A stretch of 64,000 nt of DNA from Pseudeuparius sepicola (Eukaryota > Arthropoda > Insecta > Coleoptera > Anthribidae). The translations under genes were made by a program, and so were the position numbers. This document shows, in pieces, positions 10,260 through 21,059 of the stretch. Location of the stretch: assembly GCA_963920635.1 (NCBI GenBank), contig OY987301.1:45483820-45547819 (forward strand). Direction: 5' to 3'. Under the pieces are notes generated by a model, which saw only the letters and a program-made list of their open reading frames with translations, was not told the DNA's origin and did no database searches. Numbering within the stretch: the first letter of the stretch is position 1; each line of letters starts with the position of its first letter.

Positions 10260-10969
10260 GGAAGTGGCTATTTATACGTCCGACGGATACAAACGTCAGT
10301 ATACGTCTTGCGCTCTCATTGGCGGGCTGAGTCACGTGACTTCTTTGGACGTGCATTTAACTCCGTACACGTCCAAAGCCGAAGTAAACTAATATTTAGA
10401 TACGTCGGAAGTGCATTTTTCTCAAGCAATAAGGAGCGTATGCACTGCTACTTTTTGGGGGATAGACGCTGCCGTATGAAAAAAGTAGTGGTAATAATTT
10501 CCAATGGTGTAACTCACCCCCGATTTTCTTGAAATTTTGGCTAGGTAGGTACCCCGTATTTTCGCCCGATGCGACGTTCGGCGTTGTAACCCACCCCCGA
10601 TTTTCTTGAAATTTTGGCTACCCCCCGACATTCGCCACCTGCGATGCCCCCGACATTGTCGGGGGGTAGCCAAAATTTCAAGAAAATCGGGGGTGGGTTA
10701 CATCATTGTAAATAATAAAATAACCACTTCATTTTTCATTCCGCAGCGCCCATGCCCATCGCGGAAAAAGTAGGGCATACGCGATATAAAATGAGACAAG
10801 ATAGGTCTGAATAATCTCGGACATCATCCAATCGACTTAGTAAACAAGCCGATTCATAATCCATCGGACGGTAGAAGTAAGGTTATGTGTCACGTGGCTC
10901 AATCGACCAATGAGAGCGCAAGACGTATACTGACGTTTGTATCCGTCGGACGTATAAATAGCCACTTCC
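10260..10969. mobile_element. Foldback/Mutator-like MITE (710 bp) with about 90-bp TIRs
   Basis: The left arm GGAAGTGGCTATTTATACGT (from 10260) is mirrored almost perfectly by the right arm ending CGTATAAATAGCCACTTCC (10969). Pairing runs through the 'gacggatacaaacgtcagta' and 'gcgctctcattgg' tracts to a shared cacgtgac/gtcacgtgg block. The flanks read ATAAAAAAAA and ATAAAAAAAG, so a target duplication of about 9 bp is plausible but lies in poly-A. Inside is a second inverted repeat built on 'cgattttcttgaaattttgg' (see 10504-10703). Confidence 0.75.
10504..10703. repeat. Internal repeat 'CCCCCGATTTTCTTGAAATTTTGGCTA', two direct and one inverted copy
   Basis: Direct copies start near 10517 and 10595, and an inverted copy lies at about 10665-10698 with the stem GCCCCCGACATTGTCGGGGG-like sequence at its core (about 10642-10668). 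A fourth, isolated copy is at 12968-13003. Confidence 0.75.
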
Positions 10970-11800
10970 ATAAAAAAAGGCCCTACCCTACCTACCACTT
11001 ACCTAAATATAAAGTATCTAGGTATTATGATACCTATGATTGTATATTTTCTTGCGTGTATGCGTATACCTCAGAAAAATAAAAAACATAGAAATGACAT
11101 CTGTAGATTGAAATGTTTGTAAGGGGTAGCACTTTTTATACTCTATTATTTATTTAAGTTTAACAGCGTTGCCAATGATTCATAATGAAAAACTTATTTC
11201 TCTGGTAATAATTAAAATAATCTTCAAGATCAAATTGCAAAAAATAGTTTTTCAACAGTGGTTTCCGTTGTATGTAGGGACTAGGTACATACCCAATCAG
11301 TTGCAAATACGTTTGCTTTGAAGTAAATAATGGTAGATAATATATGTTATTTATGTATTGATGAGATAAGGTCTGCCTGACTAATAGGTGAATCTAGTAT
11401 TTATAATTATCTAGACACTTATTAGGCAGTATTTCTATACTACGTGTAGTACTTTAATCTGTGACACAACTAAGGAAACCATAATATAGGTACCTACAAT
11501 TACCAATACCAATCGCACAATCTGACAAACGCGCAAATCGGTCAAAGAGTGCCTTACCTTGTGTTTGACATAACTGGTGCTGTGTCTTTTAGAAGCATTT
11601 TTTCGCTGTTTTTAAGTGTTTCTTAAGTATTCGCCGGTTTAAAATGCTTATATAGACAATTAAGTTATAAGTTATGGGCAAAAAAGTGTATTGTTTGCAA
11701 ATCAAGCAACTCGCCAAAGGAGGTTACATATCATGCGTATAAGTACATAGGCGTACCTAGTTCGGGGCACGGTAAAAGATACCTTTACCACCAGAGGGAA
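10970..11800. other. Gene-free stretch
   Basis: AT-rich sequence with several GTAGGTACCTA-like words; no gene or RNA recognised. Confidence 0.3.
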
Positions 11801-11804
11801 AATA

Positions 11805-12070
11805 ATTGTCAAATGGGTATCAAACGAAAGGGGTCGACGAGTAGAAAACAATAAGGTGAATGACGTCATAATAAATCTAATATGGCGGCCTCCCCAAGAC
11901 TGCGGATTGCCTAATTCTTCACAACATCCTCGACATGGGTATCAAATGAAAGGATTTGAAGAGTAGAAAACGATAAGGTGACTGACGTCATACTAAATCC
12001 AATAGGGCGGATTCGCGATGGCCCAAGATGGCGGACTAAATTTCTTTACCACCCTTCTGAGATGGGAACC
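11805..12070. repeat. Tandem repeat, period about 125 bp, 2+ copies
   Basis: Units begin ATGGGTATCAAAYGAAAGG at about 11813 and 11935, with a degenerate third start near 12061. Each unit holds AGTAGAAAACRATAAGGTGA, a TGACGTCAT site and a TATGGCGG-like word. The copies differ at several bases, so the duplication is not recent. Confidence 0.75.
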
Positions 12071-12094
12071 AAATAGGTACTAAAAAGGCACAAA

Positions 12095-12440
12095 ATAAAA
12101 TAAATAATAAAAAAACCTTTTTAAAACAAGCTTTTAAGTAAGCCATTTACTAAAATTCAATTCCAAACTGCGACAAGCTTTTTTAAATCAAAAAGCTGTC
12201 GCGCAAACTGCAAAGAAAATATATTCTTTGGCATGTACTTGCTTATCAACTAATCCCTGTCCGATAAAATTAATTGGTAGGTACCTACTTTTATGAACAT
12301 CTCGCGCAACGAGCTTTTTGATTTAAAAAAGCTTGCCGCAGTGTGGCATTGAATTATCTTAACGAAAACCTAAACTTATTTTATCCGTTTTAGTTCATGG
12401 CTTAAATAAAAGCTTGTTTTTAAAACGTTTTTATTTTTTT
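12095..12440. mobile_element. Inverted-repeat MITE (about 345 bp)
   Basis: Left-arm words ACAAGCTTTTAAGTAAGCCAT, ACTGCGACAAGCTTTTTTAAA and TCAAAAAGCT are mirrored on the right (12300-12430) by AGCTTTTTGATTTAAAAAAG, GCTTGCCGCAGT and ATGGCTTAAATAAAAGCTTG. The right arm carries about 35 extra bases. Confidence 0.7.
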
Positions 12441-12967
12441 ATATTGTGTTCGCCGAACAATCCACAACTAGTAACTGTCAATAACATTGATAAGTTTGAA
12501 TTTTAGAGATGACGCGTACTAGTTGTACCTGGGGTTATACTTCAATTTTTATAAAAAAATTGAGATATAAAGCAAATATATTTTTTCCTATTTTTATAAC
12601 TATTTTAAAAAAATAAGATGTACGCCACTGCCTTGTAATAGTTAGCACCAGATCTGTCACCCGAACTGTAAACATTATTTTTTTTATTATGGGAACAAAC
12701 TTGCCAATACAAAGCCAGTTCTACGTTTTTTATTTTTCTGAGTCGTATACCTACTCACTTTCAGAGCGCGTTTCAGGATTTAACCGGGATAATCGAATAG
12801 GCCATAAAACTCGTAAAAAAAAGTTCATATGTCCGTTTTTCGGGATATAGGTACAGGATGTTAAGGTAATAAAACAAAATATTTTTTTCAAACTCAAATA
12901 CTACCTGGACTTGGCCCATTTTCACGAAACGTAGCAAGTTTTGGTAATTATGGAACACACCGTATGC

Positions 12968-13640
12968 ACCGCCCGATTTTCTTGAAATTTTGGCTACCCC
13001 CCATTTTCGAGGTCCCTGAACACGAATCTGGCCTCAGCTTTTAGCGCTCGGACGTAGTTTCCGAGAAAATGAATTTTCAAATTTCCTTTGACACCTCACT
13101 TTTCACGGCAATATTTGTGGTTATAATCCAAATGGAATTCAGCTCAAACTGATCACCACCCTATTTTGCACCTTTTGCTATGGGATAACCCCCCAATGTT
13201 TACAGGTAACGTACAACCCCCGGGGTTAAAGTTAAGAAAAAAATCCACCGTAACTACCGTAGAAGGGTTGCAAAGCTAGGGTGGAAGCACCGAGCGCATA
13301 TGACACCGTCTGACGCCGCTGGAGAAAATATTTTTTTTCTTAAAAATTTGAGGGGGTTACACCTTCAGCTTTTGATAGGGAACTAGCCACACCACAGCAC
13401 CACAGAGCTTAAGTCGACAAAAAAAAAATCGACCGTGACTACCGTCCAAGGGTTTCAAAACGAGGATGGAAAGGCCGAGAGCTCGGCCGAGAGTGACGCC
13501 GCCGGAGAAAATATGTTTTTCTTAAAAATTTGACGGGGTTACACCTTCAGCTTTTAACAGGGAACAGGGAACTAGCGACACCACAGGGCGAGCCACAGGG
13601 CTTAAGTCCACAGAAAAAATGGACCGTCACTACCGTCCGT
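12968..13640. repeat. Dispersed repeat copy followed by about 180-bp tandem repeats
   Basis: It opens with a copy of the 10.5-kb repeat motif. From about 13226, two full units and one partial unit follow (starts near 13226, 13407 and 13600). Each carries 'atcsaccgtgactaccgt', 'tgacgccgcyggagaaaata' and 'ggggttacaccttcagcttt' blocks in the same order, ending in accacagg. The sequence is more GC-rich than its surroundings. No frame stays open across the units. Confidence 0.75.
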
Positions 13641-15800
13641 TGAAACCCATGGATTGGAATTTCGGGCATCCATAAATATTGAAACCGATTTTTCCCGTAG
13701 TTTCTCTTATTTTTTAGAGAACTTTGTTTATTGTCTTTTTCGGTGTCATTTAATGAGGAAGACCATTTTCTTTAAAATAATTATCTTTGGAAAATGTACT
13801 TAATAACCCGAAAAAATTAGGGATAACATTGTTGATCATTTCTTGCTTGCTTATCCACACAAAGATTTAAATTTAAGAAATATTCTTTTAGATATTTGTA
13901 TTCAGTGTACCTACATTTAGAAAATAATAATAATAATTCCGCCAGAGTAACCAAGCCAAGTAGGTAACATTTTAAATTCCAATTGTCCTCTAGTAGTAGG
14001 TTTTATAAAAGTTTTATGGCTACTTAGAAAAGCCAAAGAGCTTTAAAAAGGCTCTGATAAATGCAAACTTAACTTGAGGCGAAATGGTTTTATGATAAAG
14101 TTTTATATAGCAGTCCTCTAGAACTATTTCTTTGCCTGGTAATAAGAGCTTTATAAAGCCACTTGATCTTAAGAGGGTGTTAAAAGACAGTTTTATTAGG
14201 GCGGAAATAAGCATTATTGCTTTAATGCTCGCTTAAATGACTGGTTTTATAGCGTCCTTGTAGCAGCGGAAAGCATCATTAAGTGAAATTGGAATATAAA
14301 CTTTCCTTAATAAAACTATCGTGTTAGCAAGAAGGTGGATTAAAACCTTTTGATCTTGAAATAAATGTTAACGCCATCTTGACCATAGACACAACACGGA
14401 TGAGTGTCAGTAGCGTAGCGCATACTTGACGATCAGCTAGTGCGAGTGCATTTTAATAATAATTATTATTATGTTCACTTTTTTGGATAACTGGATGCGT
14501 GTGAAGAAAAGTGGGACGTTTCACCGGAAATGGAAGAACGAAAAACATATTGCAACACAATAATTTGAGGTTATCGGTCATACCTACCTTTTATTAGATT
14601 AGGATTTATAAATGCGAATGCGGCCACTCAGAACACACGAGTCAAGGGCACTATAAAACTATTGGACTGGACCGGTCGAAGTTTTAAGTTCAATAAAAAT
14701 AAAATAATGGCGTGGCCCTTCTACGTTTCCGTAGAAAACCGCAATTCTTTCCCCATTTAACCTTTGTTCTAGCTCTGCTAGTTTCCGAGATCCCCATAGT
14801 GGTCATCGAAAAAAACTCACTCTGTATATAGATTGTATGAATCTAATGTATCTCTGGGGCGCTTTAATTTTCAGTGCGTATTTTGTGCAATTGCATCAGA
14901 AAACTTTTCTTCGTTTGCGTGTTTGGTTTACGAATCACGCGTATTTCGCGCTTAGAACACAAGTTCCCATTCCTAATAATACACGCTTTTAAATATGTAA
15001 TGTCTGAAGACACGCGCAGACATATCTATGCATAGAAGGCAAATGAATCTTCTTTGTGGAAAGCTTAAAGCAAATTAACTAGCTCACAGGATTTCTCAAA
15101 TTCACTATAAAACCAAAAGGAATTACACTGCTAATTCTAGACCATTTAGTCTTAGTACTCAGTTTAATGAAGGTTTTATAGTAGTTTTATGAACGGCTTT
15201 ATACCTTGAAGGTTTGGCACCTAAGGTGGGGATAAGACAAAAATGTTTTATGACTGTTTTATTATTTTACCCTTAGAACCTTCATAAAGTTCTCCACTTT
15301 TGATTTAAGGCCGTTTTATCTTTGCTTTCAGAACGTTCTGAAGGCAAAATAGCCTTAATGGAAACCCTTGAAACTGGTTTTATAGCTACCTTGCAAACCA
15401 TAATAAAACTTGAAACGTTACTTCGGAGTGCCGATTTTTCCCGATAGAACTGGGATAGCATTCACAGAAGTACTACGGAAAACTCTAGAAAATCCAGTGT
15501 TAAGACAATTATTATTAGTAAATCACATAAAGCTCCGCGAATGGCCATAAATTAGTTATAGGGTATAGTTCCGGACAATTGCTTTAGGACGACCTAAAGC
15601 GAATTCTCATCGATTCGGGGCGGCCCCCCGCCCACCTAGCAACAACGCAAGTGGCCCGGGCCCGGGAAGACCATGAACTTTGCTTATTCAGAAATTAGAA
15701 TATAGGGACATTCCACTATAAAGGTTTTTGCAATAATTGAAAATCAATACGCAAATATAGGCAGTTACGAGGGTAGTTATATTAAAGTTCATATCTTCAT
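13641..15800. other. Gene-free stretch enriched in GGTTTTATA / TATAAAACC words
   Basis: From about 13990 to 15420 the words TTTTATAG, GTTTTATGG, ATAAAACT and CTTTATAAA recur far more than elsewhere, in both orientations, as in the subterminal zones of the 4251-6049 element. This may be a decayed DNA transposon but ends were not found. A GC-rich patch (15610-15665) and a GCTTTAGG/CCTAAAGC hairpin (about 15580-15600) follow. Confidence 0.35.
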
Positions 15801-15803
15801 TTT

Positions 15804-15877
15804 TTATTTGATTTTAATTAGATTTTCTTCGGATTCGCCATCGGATCCTTCAGCTTCCTGGTCGTCAGTATATTCAC
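15804..15877 (-). CDS. Acidic C-terminal exon of an unidentified host gene
   Basis: On the - strand an acceptor-like 'ttttgtctttcag' (15890-15878) is followed by an exon that stays open for 23 codons. It reads 'EYTDDQEAEGSDGESEEN' then LIKIK and stop (TAA at 15806-15804). An AATAAA signal overlaps the stop codon. Strongly acidic, Ser/Glu-rich tails of this sort are typical of many nuclear and scaffold proteins, so the exon cannot be assigned to a family. The upstream exon was not found. It could lie many kb away on the right, since long repeat-filled introns are plausible here. It may also be a chance open frame. Confidence 0.45.
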
Positions 15878-16055
15878 CTGAAAGACAAAATATTCAGGAT
15901 AATATAACGTTCACAACGACCCAAAGTCTATATATATAGATTTTGGTTAAGACCATCTGTATATTTTTTAAATTTATTCCGGAAATATGAACTTATTTTG
16001 GGAATAGGACATATAGTTATTGTGTGATTACAATAATTATTGCGCAATTTATACA

Positions 16056-16720
16056 GGATGCCCCAGTTTTTTGATTTTTTAACATTGGTATTTTGTAGAA
16101 AAACTCCTAAAAAGTCCTTCTTTTCGGAGATACAGGGTGTTGTGGTTCACTCTTTGAAATATCTCCCAAAATAATTATGCTGCTGAACTGACATTTGACA
16201 CTGCCGTGTTTTTGGGGATGGAGAATGAGCTGAAAATGCCAATCAATATTAATAAGACTTCTCACGGATATAGCTTCATATCCTGGAAAATAGATGGCGC
16301 CTATGGTCAACAATGTATTTTGCATTGTATTTTGTCTCCGGGAAGCGCATAGTGAGCCAGAGAACTGTCAATACGTCAGTCAACGCTAACTTGTTTGAGG
16401 TCATTTTTTGGTCTTGCAGGTGCATCATTTTAGTACATCCTCATTTGTTATAATGACAAAATCAACCGTTTGAGTTGAAATTTGTGAAAATATGCCCCAA
16501 AATACCTGTTGAGTCCAACCTTTGAAACATCAAATCTTCACCTACCGCTTTCAAATGTTACGGATCAACTGTACCATTTAAAGCGAAAAAAATCCATGTA
16601 CCAAGGAACGAACCAACTATTTGCCTTCAAAATGGAAAGGATTAAATTTTTCAAAATTTTGACACCCAATGTCAGTGGTACATTTGCCTTTTTTTCATTT
16701 TAAATGTATCAGTCATATTC
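16056..16720 (+). repeat. MITE-family repeat related to the 38.9-40.1 kb palindrome
   Basis: It contains 'ACAGGATGCCCC' and 'ATACAGGGTGTTGTGG' ends. From about 16390 it is closely similar to 39232-39500: both share 'aggttcatcattctagtgca'-like, 'aaattaaccgtttgcgttga'-like and 'ctaccgctttcaaatttta'-like blocks in the same order. This is therefore a diverged copy of one arm. Short frames here are not genes. Confidence 0.65.
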
Positions 16721-17720
16721 TCCGATCAAATATGACTAGATAAGTAATACCTGGTTTTTACACGTATAAAATGTTCGTGGCCTACAATAACAAAATACAT
16801 AACCTCAATATCAGTGTTGATTGCTGTCAATAGACCCAACGACATGGGCGCGTATATTCTAAGGGGCCAAAAATAAAACAATAACTATTCTAATAAAACA
16901 TTGTATTTTCATTTAAGGCAACAAACATACAATGCAAAAACATTTAGAAGACATATAACTATAGGTACTTATTTACATAATTTTACATAAATGATGATAA
17001 AAAAGCTAGGCTTATGGGGGATTAGGTTAAGTATATTCTAAATTTACCTAAATCCGTTTCTTATCAGATATTTAAAATTTTTGGATATTAACTTCTATGT
17101 ACTAATATATTATTGTATGATTTGAATCATTAAACTTATTTTATATTTTTTACTTCATTTAAAAAAATGTTTTCTTGCATATTGCCCAAGCACGTATGGC
17201 TCTCTTTGGACTACCTCATGTCGTCGCTTTTGATGTCCCCAAAATATCTCTGCTTTTTTAATGTACGTCTGGAAATGAAAAAATATATATATACTAGGGT
17301 TATTTTTAAACAACATTTTATAATTTTATACAGGGCAATGAATTTAAGACTGTCGAATGAACAGTGGTGGTACTACCGGAATTAGTACATAGGTATTAAC
17401 TTCTTGATCGAAGTGCCCTCTTTGACATATTATTTCTCCGAGTTTGGCTGAAATCGACAAACAAAAAAAATTAAATTGTTCATTAAATTAGCACAAAATG
17501 AACCAATCCATTAAGTGAAGTAAAGCAAAGAGGTGCAAGTCTTCTGGCAAATTATATGGTAAGATGTTTATGGGTCATTCAAAAAAGTTAATCAAAATTT
17601 TGTTTTCATTGTTGTTATTTGGGAATACATCTTTCCACGGGACTTAACGTTTTCTTGATGGGGATTAATCTTAATAGGAAATCTTTTGATATGAAATGAA
17701 ATTTAACAAGCATATTAGTT
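16721..17720. other. Gene-free AT-rich stretch
   Basis: No gene, RNA or repeat recognised. Confidence 0.3.
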
Positions 17721-17730
17721 GAGATAAGGG

Positions 17731-17775
17731 CGCAGAAAATATAGTTCCACAAAAGTATATGCTATATTTTCTGCG
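17731..17775. other. Perfect 14-bp stem hairpin
   Basis: CGCAGAAAATATAG (17731-17744) pairs exactly with CTATATTTTCTGCG (17762-17775) around a 17-nt loop. It lies just before the coding-like patch at 17792. Confidence 0.7.
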
Positions 17776-17791
17776 ATAATATTGGAACTTA

Positions 17792-17952
17792 CTTCTTTGT
17801 GGATTGTCTATTCTTGGAGTTTGTCACCAAGGCAGTGTCAGTTAATTCTGTGGATGAACTGTTTCGTACTTCGAGCAATCCTTATCGAATTCCACTTGAC
17901 AGTGAATCTCTGATAACAGAGTCAGCAGATTCTTTCAACCTGCATTACAATT
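17792..17952 (+). pseudogene. Coding-like fragment of unknown origin
   Basis: The + frame is open for more than 50 codons without an ATG. It includes 'FVTKAVSVNSVDELFRTSS' and 'LDSESLITESADSFNLHY', ending in a stop near 17952. Composition is more protein-like than the flanks, but no family is recognised. On the - strand the same segment has acceptor-like (taatgcag) and donor-like (GTAAGT) edges, but all three frames there contain stops. It could be a transposon or gene relic, or chance. Confidence 0.25.
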
Positions 17953-19320
17953 AAAATTAATTTCAGTTTTTCCAAATCAAATGATTATTGTCTAGTAATA
18001 ATTTCACCATATAAAAATATCATATTTTAAGATAAATTAGTGCAGGTACTACTGAAATAATGGTATTTAGGAATTTAACTAAAATTATACTGCGTGTCGT
18101 CTTTTTAAGTCACGAAATTATAAGCATTGGTAGAAGACGTCATTCTAAGAAAAAAGTTCATATGAACATGAGGCCATAGAAGCTTTATAAGTAACATATA
18201 GGCTGAATTCTAAATTATGTTTTTTCTTACAATTCAAACATATTCATTATTATTATGGCTAGCATTACAACAATAAAACAACTTTTTTATTTTGTATTTT
18301 CCTCAAAAATGAAAGAAATCGAGGTACTTTAGTGTTGGACCTTTTTCAGACTTACATTTGCTGGCAATTCTGTACCTACATCTAAGAATAAGCCACTCTA
18401 TGCCAACCTTATTTATTTTGCAAGCAAAAGTTTTTAGGAAGAATACCTATATTTTTCGCGAAGTCAAAAATTAAAAAGTTTCTCCTCTTGCCAACAATAA
18501 CTTCCCTCTAATATTTTGTGGACTTTTGGGTGGTAAAATCTCATTATGCATCTGAAAGCTCGGTTCAAAATTATATTATATAATATTTTTGATTAGAAGC
18601 ATTTTTAGGAGTTCAAACGTACGATTTAAATCTAAATACTTTTACTATAAACAATTAATTATTCCAATAAAATAAACACTTACCTTTTTGGGGCAGGGGG
18701 GATATCTGAGTGGGGTTCTTGAATGATTGATTCAGTATGTTTTTCATACAGTAAATTACAAGTACTAGATCTGGAAGTTTAATAATTATTATTCATTTTA
18801 CTATCTAAAATACAGCAAATTAATAAGTAATGCGTCGTTGTAATATGGGTAGGTTGTATGTTCATGAGGGTTCAAATCTCACATGATGACCAAATGATCG
18901 GAAAGGTGTTGGTATACCTACTATTTTTATTGGGGAATAAAAAATACTTAAATTTTCGATATTAGAAACAACCTAAATATTGTTTTTGTAATACTTACAT
19001 CAGAATAAGTTGTGGTACTGCCCCTTTTCTTAAATATGTAATCCACTTGTTTTTTTTATCAGGTCGTCACTAGGAAAATGATATCTATATTCTGTATTCT
19101 ATGTTCGGGTCAATTTTTTCCTTTCCTATGATATGACTGGGTTCTTAAATTTGCGTCTTTTGGAAATCTATAATAAATAATAATAGCAGCTGAATAGGTA
19201 CCGATATATTTAATACTTTGTCCGTTTATTTGTTTGTCTGAGGCTTTCATGGAAAAAAGATGAACTTTTTGAACATATACTGGCAGGATTTAGTTGAAAT
19301 AAAGCTAATACTTTCCACCA
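17953..19320. other. Gene-free AT-rich stretch
   Basis: No gene seen. A tRNA-B-box-like 'gggttcaaatctcac' near 18879 lacks a matching A box and cloverleaf. Confidence 0.3.
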
Positions 19321-19329
19321 CCACTAAAT

Positions 19330-19583
19330 ACACGCGTTTTTACAAGAAAAACTTTTAGCTGCCAAACGTAATGACAGCGTCCTGTATTGCTTGGGTCGGC
19401 CTTGAGCCCGTAGGGACGCCGATTTCACGGGGGGAACGGGGCTCATGCCCTCCTCAGAAATTTCAAAAGGGGGCGACGTCTTCCTTGGAAAACCCGAGTG
19501 TGGCAATGCCCGCCTTTGATAACCCCTACTGGGACATCGCGCATTGCATTGACAATTTAGTTTTTTACAAATTCAAGAAATAA
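19330..19583 (+). pseudogene. GC-rich, frameshifted protein-like fragment
   Basis: One + frame gives 'RRDADFTGGTGLMPSSEISK' and 'GGDVFLGKPECGN' before stops. A second + frame continues with 'MPAFDNPYWDIAHCIDNLVF' to the stop at 19583. The switch at about 19503 without splice sites suggests a single frameshift in decayed coding sequence. GC content is clearly above the flanks. It resembles the cytoplasmic tail of a membrane protein, but no family is assigned. Confidence 0.35.
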
Positions 19584-19729
19584 CATTATTTCTTCTTGAT
19601 TATATTTACTTCCTTCAGAATTTTGACAACCCGACGCATCTGCACTTGGGTCAGATACCTGTTGATTTCTTATAATCTTGGCCACGGTTTATTTATTGTA
19701 TGCTTTATCTATAGATATTTGATCGGAGG

Positions 19730-19870
19730 TAATACTATTTTGAAAGCGGTAAGTGAACATTTTATATTTCAAATGTTGAAGTTAGCAGATGTTTTGGGGT
19801 ACGTTTGTCACTAAAATGATTGACCTGAAAGACCAAAAAGATAACCCCAAAAAAGGTATGAGTAAAAGCA
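19730..19870. repeat. Fragment of the 39-kb palindrome family
   Basis: Contains 'agaccaaaaagataacc' and 'tgttttggggtacg' as in 39650-39790, with the same spacing apart from small gaps. It is a short relic. Confidence 0.5.
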
Positions 19871-20012
19871 CAGAGAAGACCAGAATACAGAGAGTCCATT
19901 TTGCCAAATAATCAAACAGGACAGTTTTGAAGGGCTATTAAAAAAAATTGGCACAACTTACGAAAAAGTAGTTTATTCTGTTTGAGTCAGTACTACACCC
20001 CATTTTTTTCAC

Positions 20013-20105
20013 TTAAGTTTTATAGAGCACATCGACAAGAGTATGTCCTCCAGAAGCGATGCACTGATGTAGGCGATTTCTGAAGTTTTAAACTGCGTTC
20101 TGGCA
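20013..20105 (-). pseudogene. Tc1/mariner-like transposase C-terminal remnant
   Basis: The - strand reads 'NFRNRLHQCIASGGHTLVDV' and ends shortly after at a stop, with another stop just upstream. A C-terminal block of the form 'FRRRLxxCIxxxGxHxxxxL' is typical of a group of Tc1/mariner-related transposases in insects. Only about 30 codons remain; the DDE catalytic core was not found in 20106-21050. Identification rests on this one block. Confidence 0.45.
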
Positions 20106-21055
20106 CATATCGATAGGAATGGCGGAGACATCACTACTACCTGTAGGAAGCATGCCCAAGAAACCACCGTAGGGTGAGACTCGGGGTGGGATCATGATCG
20201 GGTCGTTGGTTTTTTCGCCGGGGATCAAAAATAATATAAATATATTTAATTTATTTAATTTTTAATTGGGTTTTTCGCCACAGAATCCTGAAACAAACTG
20301 TTCAAAGGACAACTTTTTCAACTTGCCAGGGAAAGCCACTGCTAAATAGTCTCTGGAGCTTTGTCAGTGGTTGGTTCAGATTCGCAAAATTGGTGGTCGA
20401 TCTCTCGGTCGATCATTTATATGGCCCCTCGTATGGCCCCAATTGGATTTGTTTACGAATTAAATATCTTTCCGGAACCCTCATCTTGCTCCCATTTTGA
20501 TGCTCGCATATAAAATAAATGGAAACGGAGAAAAATGAAACAAAAAGAAAGGCGAGGGGGTGTATCCAATCTCTTTTAATCTGTGCCGGAGTAATTCTCC
20601 CAGGTCCACTTTCGAAAAATGAAGGCATTCCCCAATAAATGAAACACGTTCCCGGGGGCCCGGGGCGTACATACATTATTTAGCTGGTCATTCAGGGGAA
20701 GGCAACTGGAGCAGCTGAAGCAAGAAAATGGAACTTAAAAGGACTTTTCTCATGTGTTTTGTCATATTATGTTGATTAAAATATTTACGTGGTGGAACTC
20801 GAAAATTGGTGCTTGAACTCTTGATGAGGAATCATGGGGAGTCATTTTCTAAAGCCAGAATGGGGTTGCTGATCGAATGCCATAAAAAACCATTTATCTA
20901 TTTTTTTTGTTTAAAATTCAAAATTTTAGCCAAAAATATACATGATGTTCCATTCTACAAGGTGTCAAAATTCAGCAACTATGGTATTTTAAAGGCCTCT
21001 GGCGAGTCAAGTGTGCTATGAAATTACCTCAAAACAGGTGAATGGTCAATAGGAC
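20106..21055. other. Gene-free stretch
   Basis: Mixed composition with some GC-rich words (cccgggggcccgggg near 20650). No gene or repeat recognised. Confidence 0.3.
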
Positions 21056-21059
21056 CACT

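Noticed and set aside
18830..18900. tRNA-like stretch ending GATGACCA.
   Set aside because: Only the T-arm/B-box resemblance holds; no A box at the right distance and no cloverleaf pairing.
20413..20676. 87-codon and 63-codon minus-strand frames.
   Set aside because: They overlap in different frames, have unusual Pro/Gly and Phe/Ser runs, and show no domain or splice signals; likely chance.
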